Notes: generated from the letters alone by a model not told the origin. 6,127 bases of DNA from Oscillospiraceae bacterium (GCA_009785015.1 WQXD01000229.1:1-6127), one strand, 5' to 3'. Shown: positions 1 to 5,932, counted from the stretch's first letter. Made by a program: numbers and translations.

Positions 1-1771
1 AAGGGCGTATCGTTATGGTTTGGTTAATTCTATTTGATCGGTTAGATAAGTCTATAAGCACGACCGCCATGTTTTCTATCACGTCGCTTCCTGTCCATTG
101 TTTCGCGTTACGGGGCTTAAATTCGGTGAGGCATGATTGTATACTGTCGTTGTTAATACCGGCAATACCGGCGAAGCGGGAATTATACTCTACTCCTAAG
201 TTTTTAATAGTTCCCGCGTTATAACCGATCAAACCGTAAAATTCGCTGCCCGGCGCTACGTTTACACCCGTAATCATATTAAAGCCGCCGTTAATTGTGC
301 CGGTGAAGGGTTTAGATTCCGTGCCTATTGGTTCCCAAACGCCGCCGTTAAATTCCGAAAGGGGTATATCACGCATTATGGTGTAACTTCGATTGAGACC
401 GTTACGAATGTTATTCAATTGATCGGCAGTAAAAATGGGAACACCATTAATAGGGAGATGTATAAAATTTATTTCTTTGCCATAAATCGTACTGTTATTG
501 GGTATAAAATCGCCGTAATTAATAAATTCTCCGTTGTTTTCGACGATTCCATAATTTTCGAAACTTCCGATGTTAAGTATAGATCCATTATTGCGGACGA
601 GGCCATCGTTAATTAATGCAAAACTTTCAGGTATTACTAAAAATGATTTTTCTAATATAGTCAATGTACCATTAGATCGCACGTTTATATTATCGGCAAG
701 CTCTACAAAACCATAAAGAACACCCGTCTGTACATCGCTATTTTCAATGAACAAGAGGCCGTTGGTTCTTCTACTTATATCTATATCACCCACGCTTGAT
801 GCGAATACAACTGCATTACCGTTCATATCAAATGTACCGTGAGATCGGTCGATGGGATAGGTGCTTGTATAACCGCTTCCTATGCCCGCTCCGACTTCGC
901 TTGTGGCAGTGACTGTACCGCCATTTATGATGACAGTGCCGCCGCTGCTGTATACGCCGCCGCCTATGCCGGCGCCGCCATTTGTGCCTGTTGCAATAAT
1001 TGTACCGCCATTTATGGTAACCGTTCCGCCTTTGGCGTCGCTTACAATTACACCTCCATACCTATAATAACCGCTTCCGCCGCCTATGCCCGCACCGCCG
1101 GCTCTTCCGCCCTTCGCAGTAACCGTACCGCCATTTATAGTGATTGTTCCGCAACTATATCCGCCGTCGCCGCCTATGCCCGCGCCACCTGCGTCATTGT
1201 CGCGGTCGTATCCACCTGTGGCTGTTAAATTCCCCGTGCTTTCTTCCGTTATTGTAAGAAATGTATCTACAGGTACTCGTACACCTGCACAAGACATCCC
1301 TTCTGAAAATAAGATGACTTCTACAGTGTTTTCGCCTATCAGGTTCAACATTACACATGCGCCATTGTTGAGTTTAAGCGGTGAATCGTTGACTGCTCTG
1401 AGTAATACACCGTTGAGGATTATATGTACGTTAGCATATGCCTCGACTTCGATTGCACAATAAAATGCTTCTCCGCCGGTTATTTCGATATATGCGCCGT
1501 CTCTAATAGTCAATACTCCGCCTCCCAGTAGCCAATTACCAGCCCAATGGTAGTCGGATTCCAGACCTGAACCGACACCAGTAGTAAGATCGAATGTGGA
1601 AGTAGGCGCTGTAGATTCGATTCCGAGATCATCCGCAGCTTGTATCTGCGCAGGTAAAACTGCAACCGTCAAATCATTTCCCGCTGCTTGAGCTGTGTAT
1701 TTAGGAACCATACTCATCAGCATGATTGTTGCCAATACCACGGCCAAAAGTTTGTTGAATACGTTTTTCAT
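1..1771 (-). CDS. Secreted Gly-rich repeat / GLUG-like surface protein (3' end outside window)
   Basis: The minus strand is open from ATG 1771 to the window edge, giving 590 codons with no stop, so the C-terminus and any cell-wall anchor are not visible. Residues 1-30 are a typical signal peptide: KN.FNK, then a hydrophobic stretch LLAVVLATIMLMSMV, then a cleavage-like AQAAG. Residues 85-180 resemble the beta-strand-rich carbohydrate-binding-like region of clostridial surface proteins (LTIRDGAYIEITGG, HIILNGVLL). Residues 195-300 hold about four Gly-rich repeats with GGAGIGGG and TINGGTVTA cores. Residues 385-425 are short NxG/NYG rungs, as in parallel beta-helices. Residues 446-527 match the GLUG-type pattern: FTADQLNNIRNGL, then W.PIGT..KPFTGTINGGF, then GLIGYNAGTIKNLGV. 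A degenerate next unit (FAGIAGINNDSI) follows. The start is set by the signal peptide and a GGAGAG ribosome site. The likely role is an exported adhesin or carbohydrate-interacting protein. The fold and location are well supported; the ligand is unknown. Confidence 0.88.
   Translation of the reverse strand, partial: MKNVFNKLLAVVLATIMLMSMVPKYTAQAAGNDLTVAVLPAQIQAADDLGIESTAPTSTFDLTTGVGSGLESDYHWAGNWLLGGGVLTIRDGAYIEITGGEAFYCAIEVEAYANVHIILNGVLLRAVNDSPLKLNNGACVMLNLIGENTVEVILFSEGMSCAGVRVPVDTFLTITEESTGNLTATGGYDRDNDAGGAGIGGDGGYSCGTITINGGTVTAKGGRAGGAGIGGGSGYYRYGGVIVSDAKGGTVTINGGTIIATGTNGGAGIGGGVYSSGGTVIINGGTVTATSEVGAGIGSGYTSTYPIDRSHGTFDMNGNAVVFASSVGDIDISRRTNGLLFIENSDVQTGVLYGFVELADNINVRSNGTLTILEKSFLVIPESFALINDGLVRNNGSILNIGSFENYGIVENNGEFINYGDFIPNNSTIYGKEINFIHLPINGVPIFTADQLNNIRNGLNRSYTIMRDIPLSEFNGGVWEPIGTESKPFTGTINGGFNMITGVNVAPGSEFYGLIGYNAGTIKNLGVEYNSRFAGIAGINNDSIQSCLTEFKPRNAKQWTGSDVIENMAVVLIDLSNRSNRINQTITIRP
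881..1205 (-). repeat. Gly-rich coding repeat array in the surface protein
   Basis: Within the surface gene, an in-frame repeat of about 30 to 40 codons occurs about four times. The same 14-mer GTACCGCCATTTAT (plus strand) occurs at 915, 1002 and 1125, and the 12-mer GCCGCCTATGCC at 959, 1079 and 1169. In protein these are TINGGTVTA and GGAGIGGG, spaced about 30, 40 and 29 residues apart. Such arrays usually form successive rungs of a beta-helix and can expand or contract by recombination. That last point is family knowledge and is not shown here. Confidence 0.85.
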
Positions 1772-1775
1772 TCTT

Positions 1776-1781
1776 CTCTCC
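1776..1781 (-). promoter_or_regulatory. Ribosome binding site of surface protein gene
   Basis: GGAGAG lies 4 nt upstream of ATG 1771 (GGAG core at 6 nt). It decides the start in favour of 1771 over the in-frame upstream ATGs at 1957 and 1999, because a signal peptide begins directly at 1771. Confidence 0.75.
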
Positions 1782-1800
1782 AAGTAAAATATTTTTACTT
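1782..1800. promoter_or_regulatory. 19-bp inverted repeat abutting the surface gene RBS
   Basis: AAGTAAAA-TAT-TTTTACTT has perfect 8-nt arms with a 3-nt centre. On the minus strand it ends at the base before the GGAGAG ribosome site. It could be an operator or a weak AU-rich hairpin in the leader RNA. The sequence alone does not separate these options. Confidence 0.5.
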
Positions 1801-1803
1801 CAT

Positions 1804-1886
1804 TTATTCTGGGGCTGTGGCCCCCCATTTCCACCTCACTGCCGATGCGCGCCGTGGTTTTGCCAAAAAACCCACTCCATTTTATA
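1804..1886 (-). repeat. GC-rich block, suspected dispersed intergenic repeat
   Basis: A GC-rich block sits in an otherwise AT-rich gap and includes a small hairpin, GGGGC-TGTG-GCCCC, at 1811-1824. Read on the minus strand from 1875 to the stop at 1804, it encodes a short frame ending AKPRRASAVRWKWGATAPE. I recall near-identical tails on short hypothetical proteins in Clostridia genomes, which suggests a non-coding repeat mis-called as ORFs. That recollection is not checked and the element ends are not defined here. A TATAAA (minus strand, 1881-1886) lies at its edge but lacks a good -35. Confidence 0.4.
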
Positions 1887-1954
1887 CCCTCATCTCCAAT
1901 ATTACATCTTACTCCGCCATAGGGACGATTCAATACCGCTAACCCTGTGTTTTT

Positions 1955-1990
1955 CATAAAAAATCGCCCATAATGACAAATTTTTTTATG
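1955..1990. other. AT-rich inverted repeat just after the regulator gene
   Basis: CATAAAAAAT (1955-1964) and ATTTTTTTATG (1980-1990) are inverted copies apart from one extra T, around a 15-nt centre. The position, 6 bp beyond the BTAD regulator stop, would suit a terminator. However, the stem is almost all A-T, so termination would be weak and read-through into the surface protein gene is likely. Confidence 0.35.
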
Positions 1991-1995
1991 CATTT

Positions 1996-3213
1996 TCATC
2001 CTTCTTCGTCCTTCACGGAGATTGCCTGTATGTGCAGCTTACACCCATCCGCATCGGGTTCTTTTTCAAACAGCTTGCGAATGCGGCAGAGCGGGGCCGT
2101 TTTATCTTTTTCGCCGGCCGCCGTGAGCATCAGCAAAAACTGATTTGCCGAATACTGGCAGACGATATCGCAGGGCCGCAGGTTCTGCAGCGCTATCCTC
2201 CGCAGGACTTTCATCAGAGAACGCAGCCTGCCGGTATTTTCATTTTCAAAAGAATCATCGGGCAGTTGCACGGTCAGCATAGCCAAAAACACCGTAAAGT
2301 GTATGCGCTCGTCCAAATATTTGTCGCAGCTGTAAATTCTTTTGAATGTCTCCGCGCCGCAGAATACGGCGGCATTTTTTGTGATGTTGTTTTCCAGCTG
2401 CGTTTTGATCTCGTTCAGATCGGCCGCTTGATCGCCGGAGGCGTCGCCTGTTTCGAGAAGAAGGTTTTCGAGTTCCGCGCTCGGTTTTAAGTCAAATTCC
2501 CTTTTTAGAATTCTTTCTATGGTCTGATACTGCCGTTTCGCGCGGGGATATTCCCCCAGATCATTCAGCAGCCGTATCTGCCGCGCATACAGCGATTCCT
2601 CATACGGCTCTATTTTTATCGCGTCGTCATACACGCCGACCGCTTCCTCAAACATGGTCTGCCGCTCATAGAGCGCGGCCAGCTCGCCGACGGCGGCAAA
2701 ATACAAATGCCTGTAATAATTCACGAAATTGATCAACCATAATTCGCTGTCGTCCCCGCGCAGAAAATCCCCGCGGTAGAGAGCCGCCGCCTTTTTATAC
2801 AATCCGATGCGCTCGTCGATTGTCACGTTTGCGTGTCTCGCCTGCGCGAGCAAAGTTTCAAATTCGGCGGTGTCGATGATGCACGCCACGCTCGGTTTCC
2901 ACGAATACTGCCCCTGCGAAAAATTGATGCATTGAATTTTCGGCTCCCCGTAAAACTCGGCCAACGCCTTCCGCAGCCTGTAGATTATTTTGTTCAATGC
3001 CCCGGCCGGGTCCAAGCAGTCGTTGTCGGGCCAGAGTATCTCAATCAGTTCGGCGTCCGAAACTTTTCGTTTATGGTGGGCGATCAAAAACTTCAATGCT
3101 GTCCACATTTTGCTGCGGCGGCTGGGAATATCCGACAAACCTCTGTCTTTAAAAAACATATTGAAGCCGCCGAACGTGTTTATGACGATGCTCTCCGTAT
3201 CCAAACCGCCCAT
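1996..3213 (-). CDS. SARP/BTAD-family transcriptional regulator with degenerate GGDEF-like C-terminus
   Basis: A 405-residue cytoplasmic DNA-binding regulator. Residues about 8-106 form an OmpR/SARP-type winged helix: SRRSKMWTALKFLIAHHKRKVS, then LIEILWPD, with a likely recognition helix PAGALNKIIYRLRKAL at 69-84. Residues about 114-252 are the bacterial transcriptional activator domain, a set of TPR-like helices (DTAEFETLL, GDFLRGDD, ELAALYERQTMFEEAV.VYDDAI, LKPSAELENLL). Residues about 273-400 resemble a GGDEF fold (GAETFKRIY, then LRPCDIVCQYSANQFLLML), but QYSANQF replaces RYGGDEF, so cyclase activity is not expected. ATG 3213 is chosen because AGGAGG lies 9 nt upstream. The stop overlaps an ATG (ATGA at 1996-1999) that is in frame with the downstream surface gene. 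The likely role is to control the neighbouring surface protein; target and signal are unknown. Confidence 0.92.
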   Translation of the reverse strand: MGGLDTESIVINTFGGFNMFFKDRGLSDIPSRRSKMWTALKFLIAHHKRKVSDAELIEILWPDNDCLDPAGALNKIIYRLRKALAEFYGEPKIQCINFSQGQYSWKPSVACIIDTAEFETLLAQARHANVTIDERIGLYKKAAALYRGDFLRGDDSELWLINFVNYYRHLYFAAVGELAALYERQTMFEEAVGVYDDAIKIEPYEESLYARQIRLLNDLGEYPRAKRQYQTIERILKREFDLKPSAELENLLLETGDASGDQAADLNEIKTQLENNITKNAAVFCGAETFKRIYSCDKYLDERIHFTVFLAMLTVQLPDDSFENENTGRLRSLMKVLRRIALQNLRPCDIVCQYSANQFLLMLTAAGEKDKTAPLCRIRKLFEKEPDADGCKLHIQAISVKDEEG

Positions 3214-3222
3214 ATATATGTC

Positions 3223-3228
3223 CCTCCT
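3223..3228 (-). promoter_or_regulatory. Ribosome binding site of BTAD regulator
   Basis: A perfect AGGAGG lies 9 nt before ATG 3213 on the minus strand. It fixes this start. Confidence 0.8.
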
Positions 3229-3256
3229 TTTGCCGTATTTTTTGCTTTATGCGAAT

Positions 3257-3262
3257 ATTATA
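3257..3262 (-). promoter_or_regulatory. Promoter -10 box of BTAD regulator
   Basis: A perfect TATAAT on the minus strand lies about 43 nt upstream of ATG 3213, which is a sensible leader length. The -35 region at 17-nt spacing reads ACAGAA, a poor match to TTGACA, so the promoter may need an activator. A GGTAGAA half-site lies further upstream at 3294-3300. Confidence 0.55.
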
Positions 3263-3293
3263 ACCCATAGCCTGCGCGATTCTGTAATTTCAA

Positions 3294-3300
3294 TTCTACC
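3294..3300 (-). promoter_or_regulatory. Single GGTAGAA half-site upstream of regulator promoter
   Basis: GGTAGAA on the minus strand lies 31 nt upstream of the TATAAT of the BTAD gene. The same heptamer occurs at the kinase promoter (3650-3656). A single heptamer can occur by chance, so the claim rests only on the shared promoter-proximal placement. Confidence 0.3.
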
Positions 3301-3313
3301 GCCCGGGGTTTGT

Positions 3314-3401
3314 TTGTAGGGGACGCGCCCCCGCGCGTACCGGATAATAGATTATACGTTGGTTCTTCTCCCCGGTACGCGCGGGGGCGCGTCCCCTACA
3401 A
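3314..3401. repeat. 88-bp palindromic element, copy 1 (intact)
   Basis: Two perfectly complementary 30-nt arms (3314-3343 and 3372-3401), starting TTGTAGGGGACGCG and ending GCGTACCGG, enclose a 28-nt loop. The arms are very GC-rich against an AT-rich background. A second copy at 5933-6016 shares the arms and part of the loop (ATTATACGTTGG against ATTTTACGTTGG). It is therefore a real repeated unit of MITE or REP type and not a one-off hairpin. No ORF or transposase is inside, and there is no obvious target duplication. It lies between two divergent promoters, so it is not positioned as a terminator for either neighbouring gene. Confidence 0.85.
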
Positions 3402-3630
3402 TATATCGTCCCATATCTCCCGATATTCCGTCATTTTTTTTATTGATTTTACGTTATGTTCATGCGCGTTTGTGCCCGCTTGAGTCATCATATTCATTAT
3501 ATCACAAAAAAACCGCAAAACCGAAAGCTTTCAAAAATGTAAGAATTTTTTGGTTGCGTGTTTTAAAAAATTTGTTTTTAACCGTGTATAATTATATCAC
3601 GTCCTGAATTTTCGGTGTTTCCCAAAATAT
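3402..3630. other. AT-rich divergent spacer without a convincing gene
   Basis: This stretch between the palindromic element and the kinase operator holds A and T runs, a 10-bp palindrome GAAAGCTTTC (3523-3532), and TATAAT-like hexamers. One is on the plus strand at 3587-3592 and one on the minus strand near 3497-3502, and neither has a good -35. A 33-codon minus-strand frame (3396-3497) has no ribosome site. Nothing here is a supported gene. Confidence 0.5.
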
Positions 3631-3657
3631 GTAGAACTTCTACCAATAAGGTAGAAC
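3631..3657 (+). promoter_or_regulatory. Candidate operator: three GTAGAA half-sites before kinase promoter
   Basis: GTAGAAC (3631-3637) and GTAGAAC (3651-3657) are direct repeats 20 bp apart. Between them is an inverted half-site TTCTACC (3638-3644). This gives two overlapping palindromes: GTAGAA-C-TTCTAC and TTCTACC-AATAA-GGTAGAA. The last half-site overlaps the -35 region of the TATAAT at 3678. Dense, ordered half-sites at a promoter with a weak -35 suggest a regulator-binding site. The protein is unknown; the downstream response regulator and the divergent BTAD regulator are the first candidates. Confidence 0.6.
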
Positions 3658-3683
3658 ACAGCCCGATTTTATGATGATATAAT
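3655..3683 (+). promoter_or_regulatory. Promoter of kinase/response-regulator operon
   Basis: TATAAT at 3678-3683 is a perfect -10 box. At 17-nt spacing the -35 position reads AACACA (3655-3660), which matches TTGACA only in part. Transcription would start near 3690, leaving a leader of about 50 nt before ATG 3740. The weak -35, overlapped by the GTAGAAC repeat, fits a regulated promoter. Confidence 0.6.
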
Positions 3684-3739
3684 ACTACCATCTATCGAAA
3701 ATGCGAAATAATTCTTGATGTCCGGGAGTCGTTGGCCAT

Positions 3740-5218
3740 ATGCAGACTGCGTTTTCAATCGCCTTGCTCATTCTCGCGATTTTCATATTCGGGGCAAATC
3801 CAAAAGAAAAAGTGAATCAATGGTCCTCGGTCGCGATCATATTCTTTTTTTTGGGCGTCGTCAAACAGGCGGTGATGGTCGAAATCATTCCGGCGATCCA
3901 AAATTCATTTGATATATACGGGCTTGAAAAAAGTTTCGGACCTTTGCATAACATATTCACGTGGGTGATTTACACCTTGGCAATGCCGACAATGGCCATA
4001 GCGGGATTCTATTTCGGGTATATCGACCTCGACAGAAAACTGAAAAAAATCAAATACATGATGTATATTCCGGGCATATTCCTTCTGTTTTTCTTTTCGC
4101 CGCTGAAATTCATCGAATACCAGCCGGTGAGTAAGCCCTTTTGGATCGTTTACACGGCGTACAACCTCATATTTGAAATCGTGCTCGCCGTCGTCGTGAT
4201 CAGAGGTATCCGCATCGACAAAAAAGCGCTCAATGAAGGCAGCATACTAAAAAAGAAGCGCAATCAAAGAAAGCGGGAAGCCATAATTTTGCTTCCGCCG
4301 CTGTATATCTGGTTTTTTTCCGTTTTTCCGATCAATTTATTTCATGTGCTGGGGCTGGGCAAATTCGGGGACTTGCTGCAAATATGGCAGTTAAACCTCA
4401 TTGCCATACTGCTGTGCATTGCCGGAGCCGTATTTTTATCCGTCAAGGGCGAGGGGTTTTTGGGTATCAAAATCATACCCACGCGTTACAGCCACAACCT
4501 GAAAATGCCCGTCAACGATTTTATGAGCAATCTGACGCACCGCATAAAAAGCGACACGACGTACATGAGCGTCAAGGCGGATAAAATAAAGGAGGCTTTG
4601 GCCGGCGGGAAAGATATAGAGAGCATATCCGGCGAAATCACCGTCAATATCGACGAGCTGATACACAAAATACAGGTTTTAAACAATCTCGCCAAAAAAT
4701 CCAACCGGTATTCCAACACAATAGATATAGAAATAGAATCGGTCAACTTAAAAAACCTGTTTGCCGAAGCGGCAAAATACGATACGGAAATATGCGTGAA
4801 CATCGGCGGGGATATCTTTTTGGAATGCGACAAAAATCTCATGAGCGAAGTTTTTAAAGATATAATAGAAAACGGCATCCAGGCGATCCATACAAAAAAC
4901 GCCGCCGCCCCGGAGGAAAACAAGGGGAAAATTGTCATCACCGGGGCATACGAAAAAAACAAATACAAGATAAAATTCAAAGACAACGGCGTCGGGATAC
5001 CGCCCAACAAATTGGACGCCATATTCGACCCGGGCGTGACGACCAAGAACAAGGAATTCAATTCCGGGCTGGGACTGGCAAACTGCAAAAAAGTGATAAA
5101 CAAACACGGCGGAAATATATACGCGGAAAACAACGGCGAAACTAGCGGCGCGACGATTACAATCGAGCTGCCGGCGAAAACAGTCACCGCGGAAAAAAAT
5201 TCCGCAGATGCAAACTAA
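3740..5218 (+). CDS. Seven-helix membrane sensor histidine kinase
   Basis: A 492-residue inner-membrane sensor kinase. About seven hydrophobic segments fill residues 3-20, 30-50, 71-95, 106-121, 134-156, 181-206 and 215-235, with no large extracytoplasmic domain. The input is therefore likely sensed within the membrane. A dimerisation region follows (about 250-322) with two possible phospho-histidines: H252 in YSHNLKMPV and H267 in LTHRIKSD. Neither has the usual acidic residue after the histidine. The ATPase domain (about 335-478) looks intact: N-box DIIENGIQAI with N378, G1 box DNGVGIP (415-421), F-box IFDPGVTTK, and G2 box GLGLANCKKV. ATG 3740 is the only reasonable start, since the frame is closed by TGA at 3716; a GGGAG lies 11 nt upstream. 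The response regulator gene starts 35 bp downstream, forming one operon. The stimulus is unknown. Confidence 0.94.
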   Translation: MQTAFSIALLILAIFIFGANPKEKVNQWSSVAIIFFFLGVVKQAVMVEIIPAIQNSFDIYGLEKSFGPLHNIFTWVIYTLAMPTMAIAGFYFGYIDLDRKLKKIKYMMYIPGIFLLFFFSPLKFIEYQPVSKPFWIVYTAYNLIFEIVLAVVVIRGIRIDKKALNEGSILKKKRNQRKREAIILLPPLYIWFFSVFPINLFHVLGLGKFGDLLQIWQLNLIAILLCIAGAVFLSVKGEGFLGIKIIPTRYSHNLKMPVNDFMSNLTHRIKSDTTYMSVKADKIKEALAGGKDIESISGEITVNIDELIHKIQVLNNLAKKSNRYSNTIDIEIESVNLKNLFAEAAKYDTEICVNIGGDIFLECDKNLMSEVFKDIIENGIQAIHTKNAAAPEENKGKIVITGAYEKNKYKIKFKDNGVGIPPNKLDAIFDPGVTTKNKEFNSGLGLANCKKVINKHGGNIYAENNGETSGATITIELPAKTVTAEKNSADAN

Positions 5219-5239
5219 AAAAAATCCAAAATCTAAAAA

Positions 5240-5244
5240 AAGGG
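5240..5244 (+). promoter_or_regulatory. Weak ribosome binding site of response regulator
   Basis: AAGGG lies 9 nt before ATG 5254, in an A-rich stretch. It is weaker than the sites of the minus-strand genes but correctly spaced. Confidence 0.5.
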
Positions 5245-5253
5245 AAAAATTTT

Positions 5254-5874
5254 ATGAGTGAAAAAATAAGGCTGCTTTTGGTCGAGGATACGCCTGGATG
5301 GATAAGAATTTTCGAGGAAGAGATCGTCAAAGATTTAAGGTTTGATTATCTGGGTTCCGCTTCTTCAAAGGATACCGCCATTGATCTGGCTTTTGAGCTG
5401 AAGCCGGACGTCGTGGTCATGGATATATTTTTGGACGCTTTGAGCAACCGGGAATACGGCATCGAAGCGGCGAAGGAGATCAGAATCAAGTCAAAGTCCA
5501 AAATCGTGTTTTTCACCGCCGACGAGAAAGAACACCTCCGCAAGGAAGCATGCAGGATAGGTTTTGCCTCCGGATATATCCGCAAGGACGACTACAAACA
5601 ATACGCGGATGAAATCTATAACGCGGTCACCAAAAGCACGCCGTTCAAGGAAAGCATCATAGAAAATGTGAGAAACCAGCTGACCCCCGTGGAAAACGAT
5701 ATCCTCACCAAAATAATCGACGGGAAAATCACGGGAACCTTCGACAAAACCAATCTGTATTCGCAAAAAAACATATCCAAAAACAAAACGAACATATACA
5801 ACAAATTGGGTCTCAAGGAAATACCCGAAAAAGATAAAGAAAGCGTATTGATCAAAATTTTTAAAACATGGTAA
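5254..5874 (+). CDS. NarL/LuxR-like DNA-binding response regulator
   Basis: A 206-residue cytoplasmic response regulator, cognate to the kinase gene 35 bp upstream. The receiver domain spans residues 5-125 with all key positions: acidic pair E11-D12 (LLVEDTP), phospho-acceptor D57 (VVVMDIFLD), T88 (FFTADE) and K111 (GYIRKDD). The C-terminal part (about 142-206) reads LTPVENDILTKIIDGK, then QKNISKNKTNIYNKLGLKE. This follows the LuxR/GerE helix-turn-helix pattern, with recognition helix about 173-186. It is unusual in that the stretch between the first helix and the turn (GKITGTFDKTNLYS) is longer and lacks the normal NKEIA motif. It may regulate its own operon through the GTAGAA sites at 3631-3657, which is an inference. 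No clear terminator follows. The nearest structure is a 7-bp inverted repeat, CGATAAA (5888-5894) and TTTATCG (5927-5933). Confidence 0.93.
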   Translation: MSEKIRLLLVEDTPGWIRIFEEEIVKDLRFDYLGSASSKDTAIDLAFELKPDVVVMDIFLDALSNREYGIEAAKEIRIKSKSKIVFFTADEKEHLRKEACRIGFASGYIRKDDYKQYADEIYNAVTKSTPFKESIIENVRNQLTPVENDILTKIIDGKITGTFDKTNLYSQKNISKNKTNIYNKLGLKEIPEKDKESVLIKIFKTW

Positions 5875-5932
5875 AACAACGTGAGTTCGATAAAAAACAA
5901 TGGAATTATGACGATTTTACGCGGTGTTTATC

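Noticed and set aside
839..1463. Plus-strand frames rich in Ala/Tyr or Pro opposite the surface gene
   Set aside because: They are antisense shadows of the Gly-rich repeats: low-complexity, with no ribosome site, while the minus frame has a signal peptide and recognisable repeats.
2032..3270. Plus-strand frames opposite the BTAD regulator
   Set aside because: They are shadows of a well-supported minus-strand gene with clear domains, RBS and promoter.
3396..3497. 33-codon minus-strand frame in the divergent spacer (starts MNMMTQAG)
   Set aside because: No ribosome site, the start lies on a TATAAT-like sequence, and it ends inside the palindromic element; no recognisable protein.
3523..3532. 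GAAAGCTTTC palindrome
   Set aside because: A 10-bp palindrome in AT-rich DNA with no link to a promoter or terminator; likely chance.
3638..3656. NarL-type 7-2-7 site reading TACC...GGTA
   Set aside because: The spacing between TAC and GTA is 13 bp overall where the classic arrangement spans 16, and the heptamers do not match the consensus.
4436..5187. Minus-strand frames opposite the kinase, up to 233 codons
   Set aside because: They are antisense to intact kinase motifs; no domain or ribosome site was recognised.
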